Of a stretch of 64,000 nucleotides of DNA, positions 19,373 through 28,807 are shown piece by piece; positions within the stretch are counted from its first letter, which is position 1; each line of letters opens with the position of its first letter. The position numbers and the translations under genes are program-made. This DNA comes from Curtobacterium sp. 9128 (GTDB lineage: Bacteria; Actinomycetota; Actinomycetes; Actinomycetales; Microbacteriaceae). The notes under the pieces are model-generated. The model did no database searches and was not told where the DNA came from. It saw only the letters and a list, made by a program, of their open reading frames with translations. The stretch is taken from assembly GCF_007673775.1 (NCBI RefSeq), contig NZ_VEAF01000004.1, positions 487,133-551,132 on the forward strand. Direction: 5' to 3'.

Positions 19373-20068
19373 ATGGACGTGACGATCACGGGCCGGAACG
19401 TCGGGATCACCGATCGATTCCGCACCTACGTCGAACAGAAGTCCGAGAAGATCGACGTGCTCGCCGACCGCGCCCTCGCCTTCGAGGTGCGCATCAGCCG
19501 CCACCACGAGAAGAGCGGCAGCAACCAGGGCGAGGACCGCGTCGAGTTGACGCTCGTCGGGCCCGGGCCGCTGGTGCGGGCGGAGTCGGCGGCGTCGGAC
19601 AAGTACGCGGCGTTCGACCTCGCGTTCGCGAGGATCACCGAACGGCTGCGGCGAGCGCGCGACCGCAAGAAGGTGCACCGGGGACGGCACCGCCCGACCT
19701 CCGTCGCCGAGGCGGCGGGCTCGGCGTTCGACGGCATGGGCGTCACTCCGGCTGACGGCAAGCTCATCGACGAGGTCGCGACCGGCGCGATCGCGGTGGT
19801 CGAGGACGACCACCACGAGGAAGAGGACGACGTCTACTGCCCCGTGGTCATCCGCGAGAAGGTGTTCCAGGCGGCACCGATGACCGTGGACGACGCGCTC
19901 TACAACATGGAGCTCGTCGGGCACGACTTCTACCTGTTCGTGGACGCCGAGAGCGGCCGCCCGAGCGTGGTCTACCGGCGCAAGGGATGGGACTACGGCG
20001 TCATCGGCATCGACGGCACCGCTGCCGACGACGCGACGGCGCGGGTCCCCGCCGAAGCGCTCGCCTGA
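19373..20068 (+). CDS. hpf: Ribosome hibernation promoting factor, long form
   Basis: A 231-residue protein with an N-terminal S30AE domain (MDVTITGRNVGITDRFRTYVEQKSEK region to about 105), a linker containing the acidic run DDHHEEEDD, and a C-terminal dimerisation domain (VIREKVFQAAPMTVDDALYNMELVGHDFYLF region). Long-form HPF dimerises stalled ribosomes into 100S particles on starvation. It precedes secA, a common actinobacterial order. The 195-base gap upstream holds a possible -10 (TAGCCT) but nothing else clear. Confidence 0.95.
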   Translation: MDVTITGRNVGITDRFRTYVEQKSEKIDVLADRALAFEVRISRHHEKSGSNQGEDRVELTLVGPGPLVRAESAASDKYAAFDLAFARITERLRRARDRKKVHRGRHRPTSVAEAAGSAFDGMGVTPADGKLIDEVATGAIAVVEDDHHEEEDDVYCPVVIREKVFQAAPMTVDDALYNMELVGHDFYLFVDAESGRPSVVYRRKGWDYGVIGIDGTAADDATARVPAEALA

Positions 20069-20084
20069 GCGCCGACCCCCGCAG

Positions 20085-20120
20085 GCGTGTGCGTGGCCCG
20101 TTCGCGGGTCGCGCACACGC
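20085..20120 (+). terminator. Terminator after hpf
   Basis: The arms 20085-20100 and 20105-20120, capped by a TTCG tetraloop, pair over nearly their whole length; GCGTGTGCG pairs perfectly with CGCACACGC. It separates hpf from secA. Confidence 0.7.
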
Positions 20121-20212
20121 GCGCCGCTCCCAGCAGAGGGATCGGCCGGGTTGCTAGCATGACTGGCTGATCGGGCGCGCCGACCGCGTGCGCCCACTCG
20201 TAAGGAGTTCAC

Positions 20213-22990
<2,778 letters not shown>

Positions 22991-23005
22991 CCCGCTCCGC
23001 CCGTG

Positions 23006-23043
23006 ACGGGAGGCTCGGTGCTGGCTGGCACCGGGCCTCCCGT
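23006..23043. terminator. Palindrome family member between secA and the Rv3235-family gene
   Basis: ACGGGAGGCTCGGTGC pairs with GCACCGGGCCTCCCGT (one T:G pair) around a short loop. It lies between convergent genes, so it probably stops transcription from both sides. Confidence 0.8.
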
Positions 23044-23065
23044 TCGTTCGTGCTGCTCCGGTGCG

Positions 23066-23554
23066 TCAGAGCATCCCGATGGCGGTGGCCCGCCACCGGC
23101 CGGACCGCATCTCCAACCGGATCGCCACGGCGCGGGCGTGACTGCGGGTGTGGACGACGACGCTGGCGTCGGCGACGCCCTCGCGGGGCGCGCTCACCAC
23201 GGCGGTCCCCACCCGGATCGTCGGACGGACGGCGCTCCGCCCGGTCGCCGACCGTGCCCGCGCCGCGGTCGCCGCGCGCTGCTGCAGATGGCGCTGCACG
23301 TCGTCGGTGACCCACCTGGTGATGCTGTCCACCTCACGTGCTCCGGACAGGATCTCCGCGACGCAGAGCGCGAGCGCCCGTGCGGTCTCCTCCGCGTCGG
23401 TTCCCGTCGTCGCCGCTTCCGGCAGGTGGGGACCCGTCGCCGGTTCGAGCGCCCGCTGCTCGAACGTCTCCCGCTCGGACGTCTCCCGGTCGACCGTCCG
23501 CTGCTCGACCGCCCGCGCGGCATCGTCCTCGATGCGCTGTGCTTCCCTCGCCAC
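23066..23554 (-). CDS. Rv3235 family protein
   Basis: A 162-residue soluble protein. The N-terminal third is charged and low in complexity; the C-terminal half (ARALALCVAEILSGAREVDSITRWVTDDVQRHL, then VRPTIRVGTAVVSAPREGVADASVVV and GRWRATAIGML) fits the Rv3235 family found beside secA in Actinobacteria. I chose the GTG at 23554 because GAAAGGGG lies just upstream; the frame stays open further upstream. Function unknown. Confidence 0.8.
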   Translation of the reverse strand: MAREAQRIEDDAARAVEQRTVDRETSERETFEQRALEPATGPHLPEAATTGTDAEETARALALCVAEILSGAREVDSITRWVTDDVQRHLQQRAATAARARSATGRSAVRPTIRVGTAVVSAPREGVADASVVVHTRSHARAVAIRLEMRSGRWRATAIGML

Positions 23555-23660
23555 CCCGGCCCCTTTCGTTGGTGGGAGGAGCGTATGAGGAATACGAAAT
23601 GGGAAATGGATCCGCCTCTGGCCTGTGGATGGTGGCGATCTCTCCACAGTGCGTCCCACC

Positions 23661-23672
23661 TAGACTGGGCCG
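23661..23672 (+). promoter_or_regulatory. Leaderless promoter of the PdtaS-type kinase gene
   Basis: TAGACT at 23661-23666 is followed by six bases and the GTG start at 23673. No ribosome binding site is present. Confidence 0.6.
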
Positions 23673-25172
23673 GTGTCGACCCTCAGTGATCTCGTCCTCG
23701 CACAAGGCCGATCCTCCGAAGCGGACGTGGAGTGGCTCCACCTGCTCGTCGGGGACTGGCAGCTCCTGGCGGACCTCTCGTTCGCGGACATGGTGCTGTG
23801 GGTCCCGACCGCCGAGGACGGCTCGTTCGTCGCCGTCGCGCACGCCCGGCCCTCGTCCGCGGCCACCCTGTTCTACCGGGACATCGTCGGCCAGGAGATC
23901 CGCGAGGAGTGGCGCGAGCAGATCACCGAGAGCTTCGCCGGGTCCCGCGTCGTGGACTCCGCAGAGCCGGACTGGTACGAGGACACCCCCACCCGCGTCC
24001 GTGCCATCCCGGTGCTCCGGCGCCTCAGCCCGAAGAGCAAGGAGACCACCGACCGACCGATCGCGGTCGTCACGCGGCACTCCAACCAGGACGAGATGCG
24101 GACGCCGAGCCGGCAGGAGCTCAACTTCACGGCGAGCGCGAACGACCTGTTCGGCATGATCGCGACCGGTGACTTCCCGGACCTCGGCGCCCCGGCCGGG
24201 CCCCGGCGTGGGGCGCCCCGGGCGAGCGACGGTCTGCTGCGGCTCGACACGAACGGCATCGTCACGTTCGCGAGCCCGAACGGCCTCAGCGCGTTCAACC
24301 GGATGGGCTTCGAGGGGGAACTCGAGCGCAAGTCCCTGGCCGAGGTCACGACCGAGCTCCTCGGCCAGCAGCTCGACGTCGACGAGTCCCTGCCGCTGGT
24401 GGTGACCGGACGTGCCCCGTGGCGGGCCGACATCGAGTCGAAGGGCGTCACGGTGTCGCTCCGGTCGATCCCGCTCCGCGACCACGGCGAGCGGATCGGC
24501 GCCGTTGTCCTCTGCCGCGACGTCACCGAGATGCGGCACCAGGAGCGTGAGCTCATCACCAAGGACGCGACGATCCGCGAGATCCACCACCGCGTGAAGA
24601 ACAACCTGCAGACGGTGGCGTCACTGCTGCGCATCCAGGCGCGGCGGACGCACTCGGACGAGGCCAGAACGTCCCTGCAGAACGCCATGCGGCGCGTGGC
24701 GGCGATCGCCGTCGTGCACGACACGCTGTCGACCGGCCTCAGCCAGAACGTCGACTTCGACGAGGTCTTCGACTCCGTGCTCAAACTCGTCACCGAGGTC
24801 GCTGCGTCCCACAACACCACCGTGCACCCGAAGAAGACGGGGGAGTTCGGTGTGCTCCCGTCCGAGGCGGCGACGCCCCTCGCCCTCGGGCTCACGGAAC
24901 TCGTCACGAACGCGGTCGAACACGGCCTGGACGGGCGCGACGGCGAGGTCGAGATCGTCGCGAACCGATCGGACGACCACCTGTCGATCCAGGTCCGCGA
25001 CAACGGGGTCGGGCTGCCGGAGGGCAAGGTCGGCTCTGGTCTCGGGACGCAGATCGTCCGGACGCTCATCCAGGGCGAGCTCGGTGGCACGATCGACTGG
25101 CACACGATGACCGGCAGCGGCACCGAGGTCACGATCTCGATCCCGTTCCGCTGGGAGACCGCGGCCGCGTAG
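23673..25172 (+). CDS. PdtaS-type sensor histidine kinase
   Basis: A 499-residue soluble kinase. The N-terminal 150 residues resemble a GAF-type sensor, a PAS-like part follows (about 180-290), and then the HisKA_2/HWE-type H-box IREIHHRVKNNLQTVASLL at about 300-318 and an ATPase domain with ELVTNAVEHG, RDNGVGLP and GSGLGTQIVRTL. PdtaS kinases phosphorylate ANTAR-domain regulators that act on RNA. In other Actinobacteria it lies next to whiB1, as here (the genes converge). No ANTAR regulator is in the window. Confidence 0.9.
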   Translation: MSTLSDLVLAQGRSSEADVEWLHLLVGDWQLLADLSFADMVLWVPTAEDGSFVAVAHARPSSAATLFYRDIVGQEIREEWREQITESFAGSRVVDSAEPDWYEDTPTRVRAIPVLRRLSPKSKETTDRPIAVVTRHSNQDEMRTPSRQELNFTASANDLFGMIATGDFPDLGAPAGPRRGAPRASDGLLRLDTNGIVTFASPNGLSAFNRMGFEGELERKSLAEVTTELLGQQLDVDESLPLVVTGRAPWRADIESKGVTVSLRSIPLRDHGERIGAVVLCRDVTEMRHQERELITKDATIREIHHRVKNNLQTVASLLRIQARRTHSDEARTSLQNAMRRVAAIAVVHDTLSTGLSQNVDFDEVFDSVLKLVTEVAASHNTTVHPKKTGEFGVLPSEAATPLALGLTELVTNAVEHGLDGRDGEVEIVANRSDDHLSIQVRDNGVGLPEGKVGSGLGTQIVRTLIQGELGGTIDWHTMTGSGTEVTISIPFRWETAAA

Positions 25173-25192
25173 GCGACGCGCACTGCCGCGCC

Positions 25193-25256
25193 TCGCACCC
25201 TCCTGCGAACATCGCACCCTGCTGCGCCGGGGTGCGGTGTCCGCAGGAGGGTGCGA
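25193..25256. repeat. Inverted repeat with a third internal copy
   Basis: TCGCACCCTCCTGCG at 25193-25207 pairs perfectly with CGCAGGAGGGTGCGA at 25242-25256. A near copy, TCGCACCCTGCTGCG, lies between them at 25212-25226 and could compete for the same right arm. Confidence 0.7.
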
Positions 25257-25298
25257 CGACCGCGCGAGAGCGTCGCCGGCTCGGCCATCGGGAACGAC

Positions 25299-25334
25299 GA
25301 CGCCCGCCGTGCCCCGGAGGGCACGACGGGCGTC
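25299..25334. terminator. Terminator between the PdtaS-type kinase and whiB genes
   Basis: Two 16-base arms with a single mismatch (GACGCCCGCCGTGCCC and GGGCACGACGGGCGTC) enclose the loop CGGA. It lies between convergent genes. Confidence 0.75.
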
Positions 25335-25354
25335 GCGTCAGTGGTGCAGCTGCG

Positions 25355-25603
25355 TCAGGAGGCGCGGCGGGCGCGGGCAGCGCGGCGCTTGAGCGCGCGG
25401 CGCTCGTCCTCGCTGAGGCCGCCCCAGACGCCGGAGTCCTGGTTGTTCTCCAGTGCGTACTGCAGGCACATCTCGGTCACGGTGCAGCGTGCGCACACCG
25501 ACTTCGCCTTCTCGATCTGGTCGACGGCAGGCCCGGTGTTCCCGACGGGGAAGAAGAGCTCGGGGTCAGCAGTGAGGCAGGCAGCCTTGTCACGCCAGTC
25601 CAT
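25355..25603 (-). CDS. WhiB family iron-sulfur transcriptional regulator (WhiB1-like)
   Basis: An 82-residue protein with the four cluster cysteines Cys9, Cys37, Cys40 and Cys46 (C-x27-C-x2-C-x5-C), the GVWGG turn at 58-62 and a basic C-terminal tail KRRAARARR. WhiB1 proteins carry a nitric-oxide-sensitive [4Fe-4S] cluster and bind the main sigma factor. Length and the neighbouring PdtaS-type gene favour WhiB1. AAGGAGCACC precedes the ATG, and a long leader of over 200 bases is likely. The upstream region holds two perfect palindromes. Confidence 0.93.
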   Translation of the reverse strand: MDWRDKAACLTADPELFFPVGNTGPAVDQIEKAKSVCARCTVTEMCLQYALENNQDSGVWGGLSEDERRALKRRAARARRAS

Positions 25604-25672
25604 GTGGTGGTGCTCCTTGATGTCGATGCTCGAACGGCAGGCCGGGGCCGTGGTTCGGGGCTGAGAGCTCTG

Positions 25673-25686
25673 CACATGGTCATGTG
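25673..25686. promoter_or_regulatory. Palindrome in the whiB leader or promoter region
   Basis: CACATG-GT-CATGTG is a perfect inverted repeat about 70 bases upstream of the whiB start. The flanking TGTGAC resembles half of a CRP-type site, but the second half is absent. Confidence 0.45.
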
Positions 25687-25819
25687 ACGCGCGGCGAGCA
25701 CCTGTGGGGAGGTGATCCGCTCGAGGAGAGTCTGACGCCCGCTGAACACTCGGAGGCGAGCGTCGAACCACGGGAGACGCACACCACATCGTGCCGTCCA
25801 AACGACCTCGAACATCGTT

Positions 25820-25833
25820 CCATACTGGTATGG
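25820..25833. promoter_or_regulatory. Palindrome in the divergent promoter region
   Basis: CCATAC-TG-GTATGG is a perfect inverted repeat between divergent whiB and the small membrane protein gene. On the minus strand TTGATT lies next to it with AACGAT 17 bases on, a plausible whiB promoter with the palindrome inside the spacer. Confidence 0.45.
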
Positions 25834-25866
25834 CCAAATCAAGGGTTGCAATGCTGGAGGAACGCT

Positions 25867-26289
25867 GTGTCTGACACCACCCCGAACGTGCCCGACGTCC
25901 CCGAGCCGCGGTCCCGGGCGATGATCGGGCTGCTCGCCGTGGTCGCGCTCGAGTTCCTCGCCCTCGTCGTCGTCACCGTCGTGCTCCTGATCGAGGTGCT
26001 CGTCTCGCCCGCGACGAGCCTGGCCTCGGGCATCGCGCTGGTCGTGCTCGCCGCGATCGCCGCGCTGTGGCTCGGCTCGATGCTCGTCGGGCTCTTCCGC
26101 CGCCGGCCGTGGGTCCGGAGCGGGATCATCGTCTGGCAGGTCATGCAGGGTGCGCTCGCGATCGGCGCGTTCCAGGGCGTGTTCCGCGTCCCCGCGGTGG
26201 GCTGGGCGCTGCTGCTGCCGGCGTTGATCGCGATCACACTGGTGCTGTCACGGTCCGTGACCACCGCCCTGGCGCGCCGCGCGGACTGA
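25867..26289 (+). CDS. Small four-helix membrane protein
   Basis: A 140-residue integral membrane protein with four hydrophobic segments (about 20-45, 55-78, 88-105, 112-132) after a short soluble N-terminus. A GTG start is preceded by GGAGG with good spacing (25856-25860). I do not recognise a named family beyond a general actinobacterial membrane protein. It ends just before a palindromic terminator shared with the convergent thiol peroxidase gene. Confidence 0.8.
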   Translation: MSDTTPNVPDVPEPRSRAMIGLLAVVALEFLALVVVTVVLLIEVLVSPATSLASGIALVVLAAIAALWLGSMLVGLFRRRPWVRSGIIVWQVMQGALAIGAFQGVFRVPAVGWALLLPALIAITLVLSRSVTTALARRAD

Positions 26290-26300
26290 GACCGGAGACG

Positions 26301-26341
26301 GGAGGCCCGGTGCCGGTCCACGGAACCGGCACCGGGCCTCC
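26301..26341. terminator. Palindrome family member between convergent genes
   Basis: Two perfectly complementary 17-base arms (GGAGGCCCGGTGCCGGT and its complement) enclose a seven-base loop, between the small membrane protein and the thiol peroxidase gene. Confidence 0.8.
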
Positions 26342-26357
26342 AGAGCGTCGGGCGAGC

Positions 26358-26828
26358 TCAGACCAGGCCGAGCTTCTTCCGGAGGCTGGCCACGTGACCC
26401 GTCGCCTTGACGTTGTAGAGCGGGAGTTCGACGGTGCCGTCCTTGTCGACGACGATCGTCGAACGGATCGTCCCGGTGACGATCTTGCCGTAGTTGTTCT
26501 TCTCGCCCCAGGCGCCGTACGCCTTGTGCACCGCGAGGTCGGGGTCGCTCAGCAGCGGGAAGGTCAGGGCCTGCTCGTGCCGGAACCGCTGGAGTGCGGG
26601 GAGCTCGTCCTTCGACACGCCGAGGACCTCGTACCCGGCGGCCTGGAGCGAGGACATGTTGTCGCGGAAGTCGCAGGCCTCGGTGGTGCAGCCCGGTGTC
26701 GAGGCTGCGGGGTAGAAGTACACGATGACCTTGCGCCCGCGCAGGGATCCGAGGCTGTGCTCGGTGCCGTCCTGGTCCGGCAGGGTGAAGTCGGGGGCGG
26801 TGTCGCCGGCGGCGAGACGGTCGGTCAT
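26358..26828 (-). CDS. bcp: Thioredoxin-dependent thiol peroxidase (BCP-type peroxiredoxin)
   Basis: A 156-residue AhpC/TSA-family peroxiredoxin that reduces hydroperoxides with thioredoxin. The peroxidatic Cys47 sits in STPGCTTEACDFRD, with the resolving Cys52 five residues on, the atypical 2-Cys pattern of bacterioferritin comigratory proteins. Length is as expected. AGGAGCACC precedes the ATG. It is divergent from tRNA-Lys. Confidence 0.95.
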   Translation of the reverse strand: MTDRLAAGDTAPDFTLPDQDGTEHSLGSLRGRKVIVYFYPAASTPGCTTEACDFRDNMSSLQAAGYEVLGVSKDELPALQRFRHEQALTFPLLSDPDLAVHKAYGAWGEKNNYGKIVTGTIRSTIVVDKDGTVELPLYNVKATGHVASLRKKLGLV

Positions 26829-26883
26829 GGTGCTCCTGTTCGGTCGTCGCCCGCTGGTGGTCACGGGCACGCGAAACCCATGC

Positions 26884-26889
26884 TATTGT
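26884..26889 (+). promoter_or_regulatory. Possible -10 element of the tRNA-Lys gene
   Basis: TATTGT lies about 50 bases upstream of the tRNA. The -35 region 17 bases before it is poor, so this is tentative. Confidence 0.3.
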
Positions 26890-26941
26890 TGATTCCCGTT
26901 GCGGCACACACGCCGGAACAGCACTGACACCAGCAGTGCAT

Positions 26942-27017
<76 letters not shown>

Positions 27018-27019
27018 CC

Positions 27020-27051
27020 GGTCCCCGTGCTTCTCCGGAAGCACGGGGACC
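27020..27051 (+). terminator. Intrinsic terminator of tRNA-Lys
   Basis: GGTCCCCGTGCTTC pairs perfectly with GAAGCACGGGGACC around TCCG, followed by TTCTG. It starts three bases after the CCA end. Confidence 0.9.
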
Positions 27052-27107
27052 TTCTGCGTTCCGGCCGTCCGACGGCACGGACACGCCGGGTCCGCGATCG
27101 CGAACGG

Positions 27108-27557
27108 TCAGTGTCCTCCTGCGTCCCGCTCGTCCGCGGTCGACGGATGCAGACGTCGCACCGCTGCGTGCATCTGCTCGAGGGTGACGTCGCCGGCCAC
27201 CCACGCGTCCTGGAGCTCGTGCACCTCGTCGGAGGCCCGGCCGCCCTCGAGCGCCGTCGAGGTGCGCGCCTCGTCGACGATCTGCTGCCGCCGTGCATGC
27301 TCCGCCTCGTCGAGCCGGGTCGGTCGGGGGCGTCGCAGGATCGGGAAGCCGTACTTCTCCTCGAGTTCGGCGGCGGCTTCGTCGTAGGTCGTCGTCCCCT
27401 CGAGGATGCGTCGCGCCCGCCCCAGGGCCTCGGCGTCCGGGAAGTGCCCCTCGAGCTGCTGGCTCTTCTCGATCATCGCCATGGCCTGCTCGAGCTCGAC
27501 CCCGCGCAGGACCCGCCGTTCCTCCGGCATCCCGCCCTGTTCCGATCCGGTCGTCAC
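27108..27557 (-). CDS. Tandem VbhA-like (Fic-inhibitory) antitoxin protein
   Basis: A 149-residue soluble protein made of two VbhA-like units. Unit one has S32-QQ-L35-E36-G37 followed by PD and G54; unit two has S100-TA-L103-E104-G105 and G122. Aligned from the Ser the two units match without gaps at Ser, Leu-Glu-Gly, Gly+22 and Thr+25. S-x3-E-G is the Fic inhibitory motif, whose Glu blocks ATP binding in Fic AMP-transferases. VbhA-family antitoxins normally have one unit and a Fic toxin alongside; no Fic motif (HPFx[D/E]GN) is found nearby. GTG start overlaps the upstream stop by four bases (GTGA). Function as an antitoxin is inferred. Confidence 0.75.
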   Translation of the reverse strand: MTTGSEQGGMPEERRVLRGVELEQAMAMIEKSQQLEGHFPDAEALGRARRILEGTTTYDEAAAELEEKYGFPILRRPRPTRLDEAEHARRQQIVDEARTSTALEGGRASDEVHELQDAWVAGDVTLEQMHAAVRRLHPSTADERDAGGH

Positions 27558-28117
27558 GCGCCGCGTCCGCCGGAGAGTGCGTACAACATGCGCCACCCCA
27601 CCGGTTCGAGTCGGAGCGGTCCGTCCGTCCGGAGCGCCACGCCGTGGACGACGGGATTGGTGCCCATCTGCGACATCAGGTCCCCGAAACGCGGTGTCCG
27701 TTCGTGGTCCAGGAGCCACACGTGTTCGCCGGCGCGCTCGACCCAGGCTCGGTTGGTCAACGACCCGAACCGCAGGGCCACGATGCGCTCGAGCGGAACC
27801 GGGATCTCGATGGTGTGCGACGTCCCCGGCAGGACGTTCTTCACGGGCGGCACGACGAGTGGGGCGATGACCTCGATCTCGTCGCCGTCCTCGAGCGACC
27901 CGGGGTAGGCGTCCACCGCATGCCAGCGGTCCGGCAGGGTCCCGCTGAACGGTTCGTCGAGGACGAACCCGGCGAGGTGCACGTGCGGCGCCCGTTCGAT
28001 CTGCTCCCGCACACTGAGCGTGATCGTCGCGGGTCCGTCGCCGTCTGCGTCGCGCACCGTCCACGTGAGCGCGTCGCCCACGGCGATGCTCGATCCGTTC
28101 CGGATGTGTTCGTCCAT
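27554..28117 (-). CDS. Uncharacterised protein, first gene of the VbhA-like operon
   Basis: A 187-residue soluble protein that I do not recognise. It has no signal peptide, no transmembrane helix and no Fic motif. The N-terminal half looks beta-rich (DALTWTVRDADGDGPATITL, then VHLAGFVLDEPFSG and DGDEIEVIAPLVVP), with Trp- and Asp-rich segments in the C-terminal half. Translation of the VbhA-like gene is coupled to it by a GTGA overlap, so the two products probably act together. AGGGGACCAC precedes the ATG. It could be a toxin, an adaptor or an unrelated passenger. Confidence 0.75.
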   Translation of the reverse strand: MDEHIRNGSSIAVGDALTWTVRDADGDGPATITLSVREQIERAPHVHLAGFVLDEPFSGTLPDRWHAVDAYPGSLEDGDEIEVIAPLVVPPVKNVLPGTSHTIEIPVPLERIVALRFGSLTNRAWVERAGEHVWLLDHERTPRFGDLMSQMGTNPVVHGVALRTDGPLRLEPVGWRMLYALSGGRGA

Positions 28118-28213
28118 GTGGTCCCCTCGTCCGTGCGTCACGGTACACGCGCCCGCGCAGGCGACGACGGGCTGCCGTCGCGTTCCGTGGAGGCGCCGAT
28201 CCGAGCCCGGTGC

Positions 28214-28225
28214 GATGATCGGCGG
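28214..28225 (+). promoter_or_regulatory. Probable leaderless promoter of the GNAT gene
   Basis: GATGAT at 28214-28219 is followed by six bases and the ATG at 28226. The same arrangement, GATGAT plus six bases, precedes the gene at 56755. Confidence 0.4.
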
Positions 28226-28738
28226 ATGGTCCTCCGCAGCGCCCGTGTCTCGCTCGAACCGATCTCGCCGGATCTCGCCCGGCGGATCATCGCACGCGAC
28301 GAACAACCGGGCGACGACTGGCACCGTGAGTACCCCCTGCGCGACGAGCTGGATCCGCTGCGGTCCCTCGTGACTGCTGGTCCCTCGGAGACCCCCTTCA
28401 CGATGTACCTGGTGCGGCGGACCGATGACGGGAACGCGGTCGGGGGCTTCGGCTTCTTCGGCCCGCCGGACGCGACCGGCCGGGTGGAGTTCGGCTACGG
28501 GCTCGTCCCGTCGGCGCGAGGGGCCGGCCTCGCGACGGAGGCTGTTCGACTGGCACTCGGGCACGCGTCCTCGTGGGGCGCTCGCGTCGCGGTCGCCGAC
28601 ACCGCTCCGGAGAACGTCGCGTCGCAGCGGGTGCTGATGAAGAGCGGTCTCGTCGAGGTGCGACGTGACGAGGCTCTGGTCGTCTTCCGACGCGTCCTCG
28701 TGTCGTCGGCGCGCTCTGGGGCCCCGATGGAAATCTGA
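28226..28738 (+). CDS. GNAT family N-acetyltransferase
   Basis: A 170-residue acetyltransferase of the RimJ/RimL-like type. The fold is shown by VEFGYGLVPSARGAGLATEAVRLALGHA, with acetyl-CoA-binding R-G-A-G-L-A, then VAVADTAPENVASQRVLMKSGLVEVRRDE, the usual end of the domain. Substrate cannot be predicted; small molecules or protein N-termini are both possible. The start is set by the -10 element six bases upstream; there is no ribosome binding site. Confidence 0.88.
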   Translation: MVLRSARVSLEPISPDLARRIIARDEQPGDDWHREYPLRDELDPLRSLVTAGPSETPFTMYLVRRTDDGNAVGGFGFFGPPDATGRVEFGYGLVPSARGAGLATEAVRLALGHASSWGARVAVADTAPENVASQRVLMKSGLVEVRRDEALVVFRRVLVSSARSGAPMEI

Positions 28739-28807
28739 CATCTCAGAGACTGGACGGCTGCATGACGGCCTGTCAGGATGAGCCCACGCAGAACGAGGGG
28801 GCTCCTG

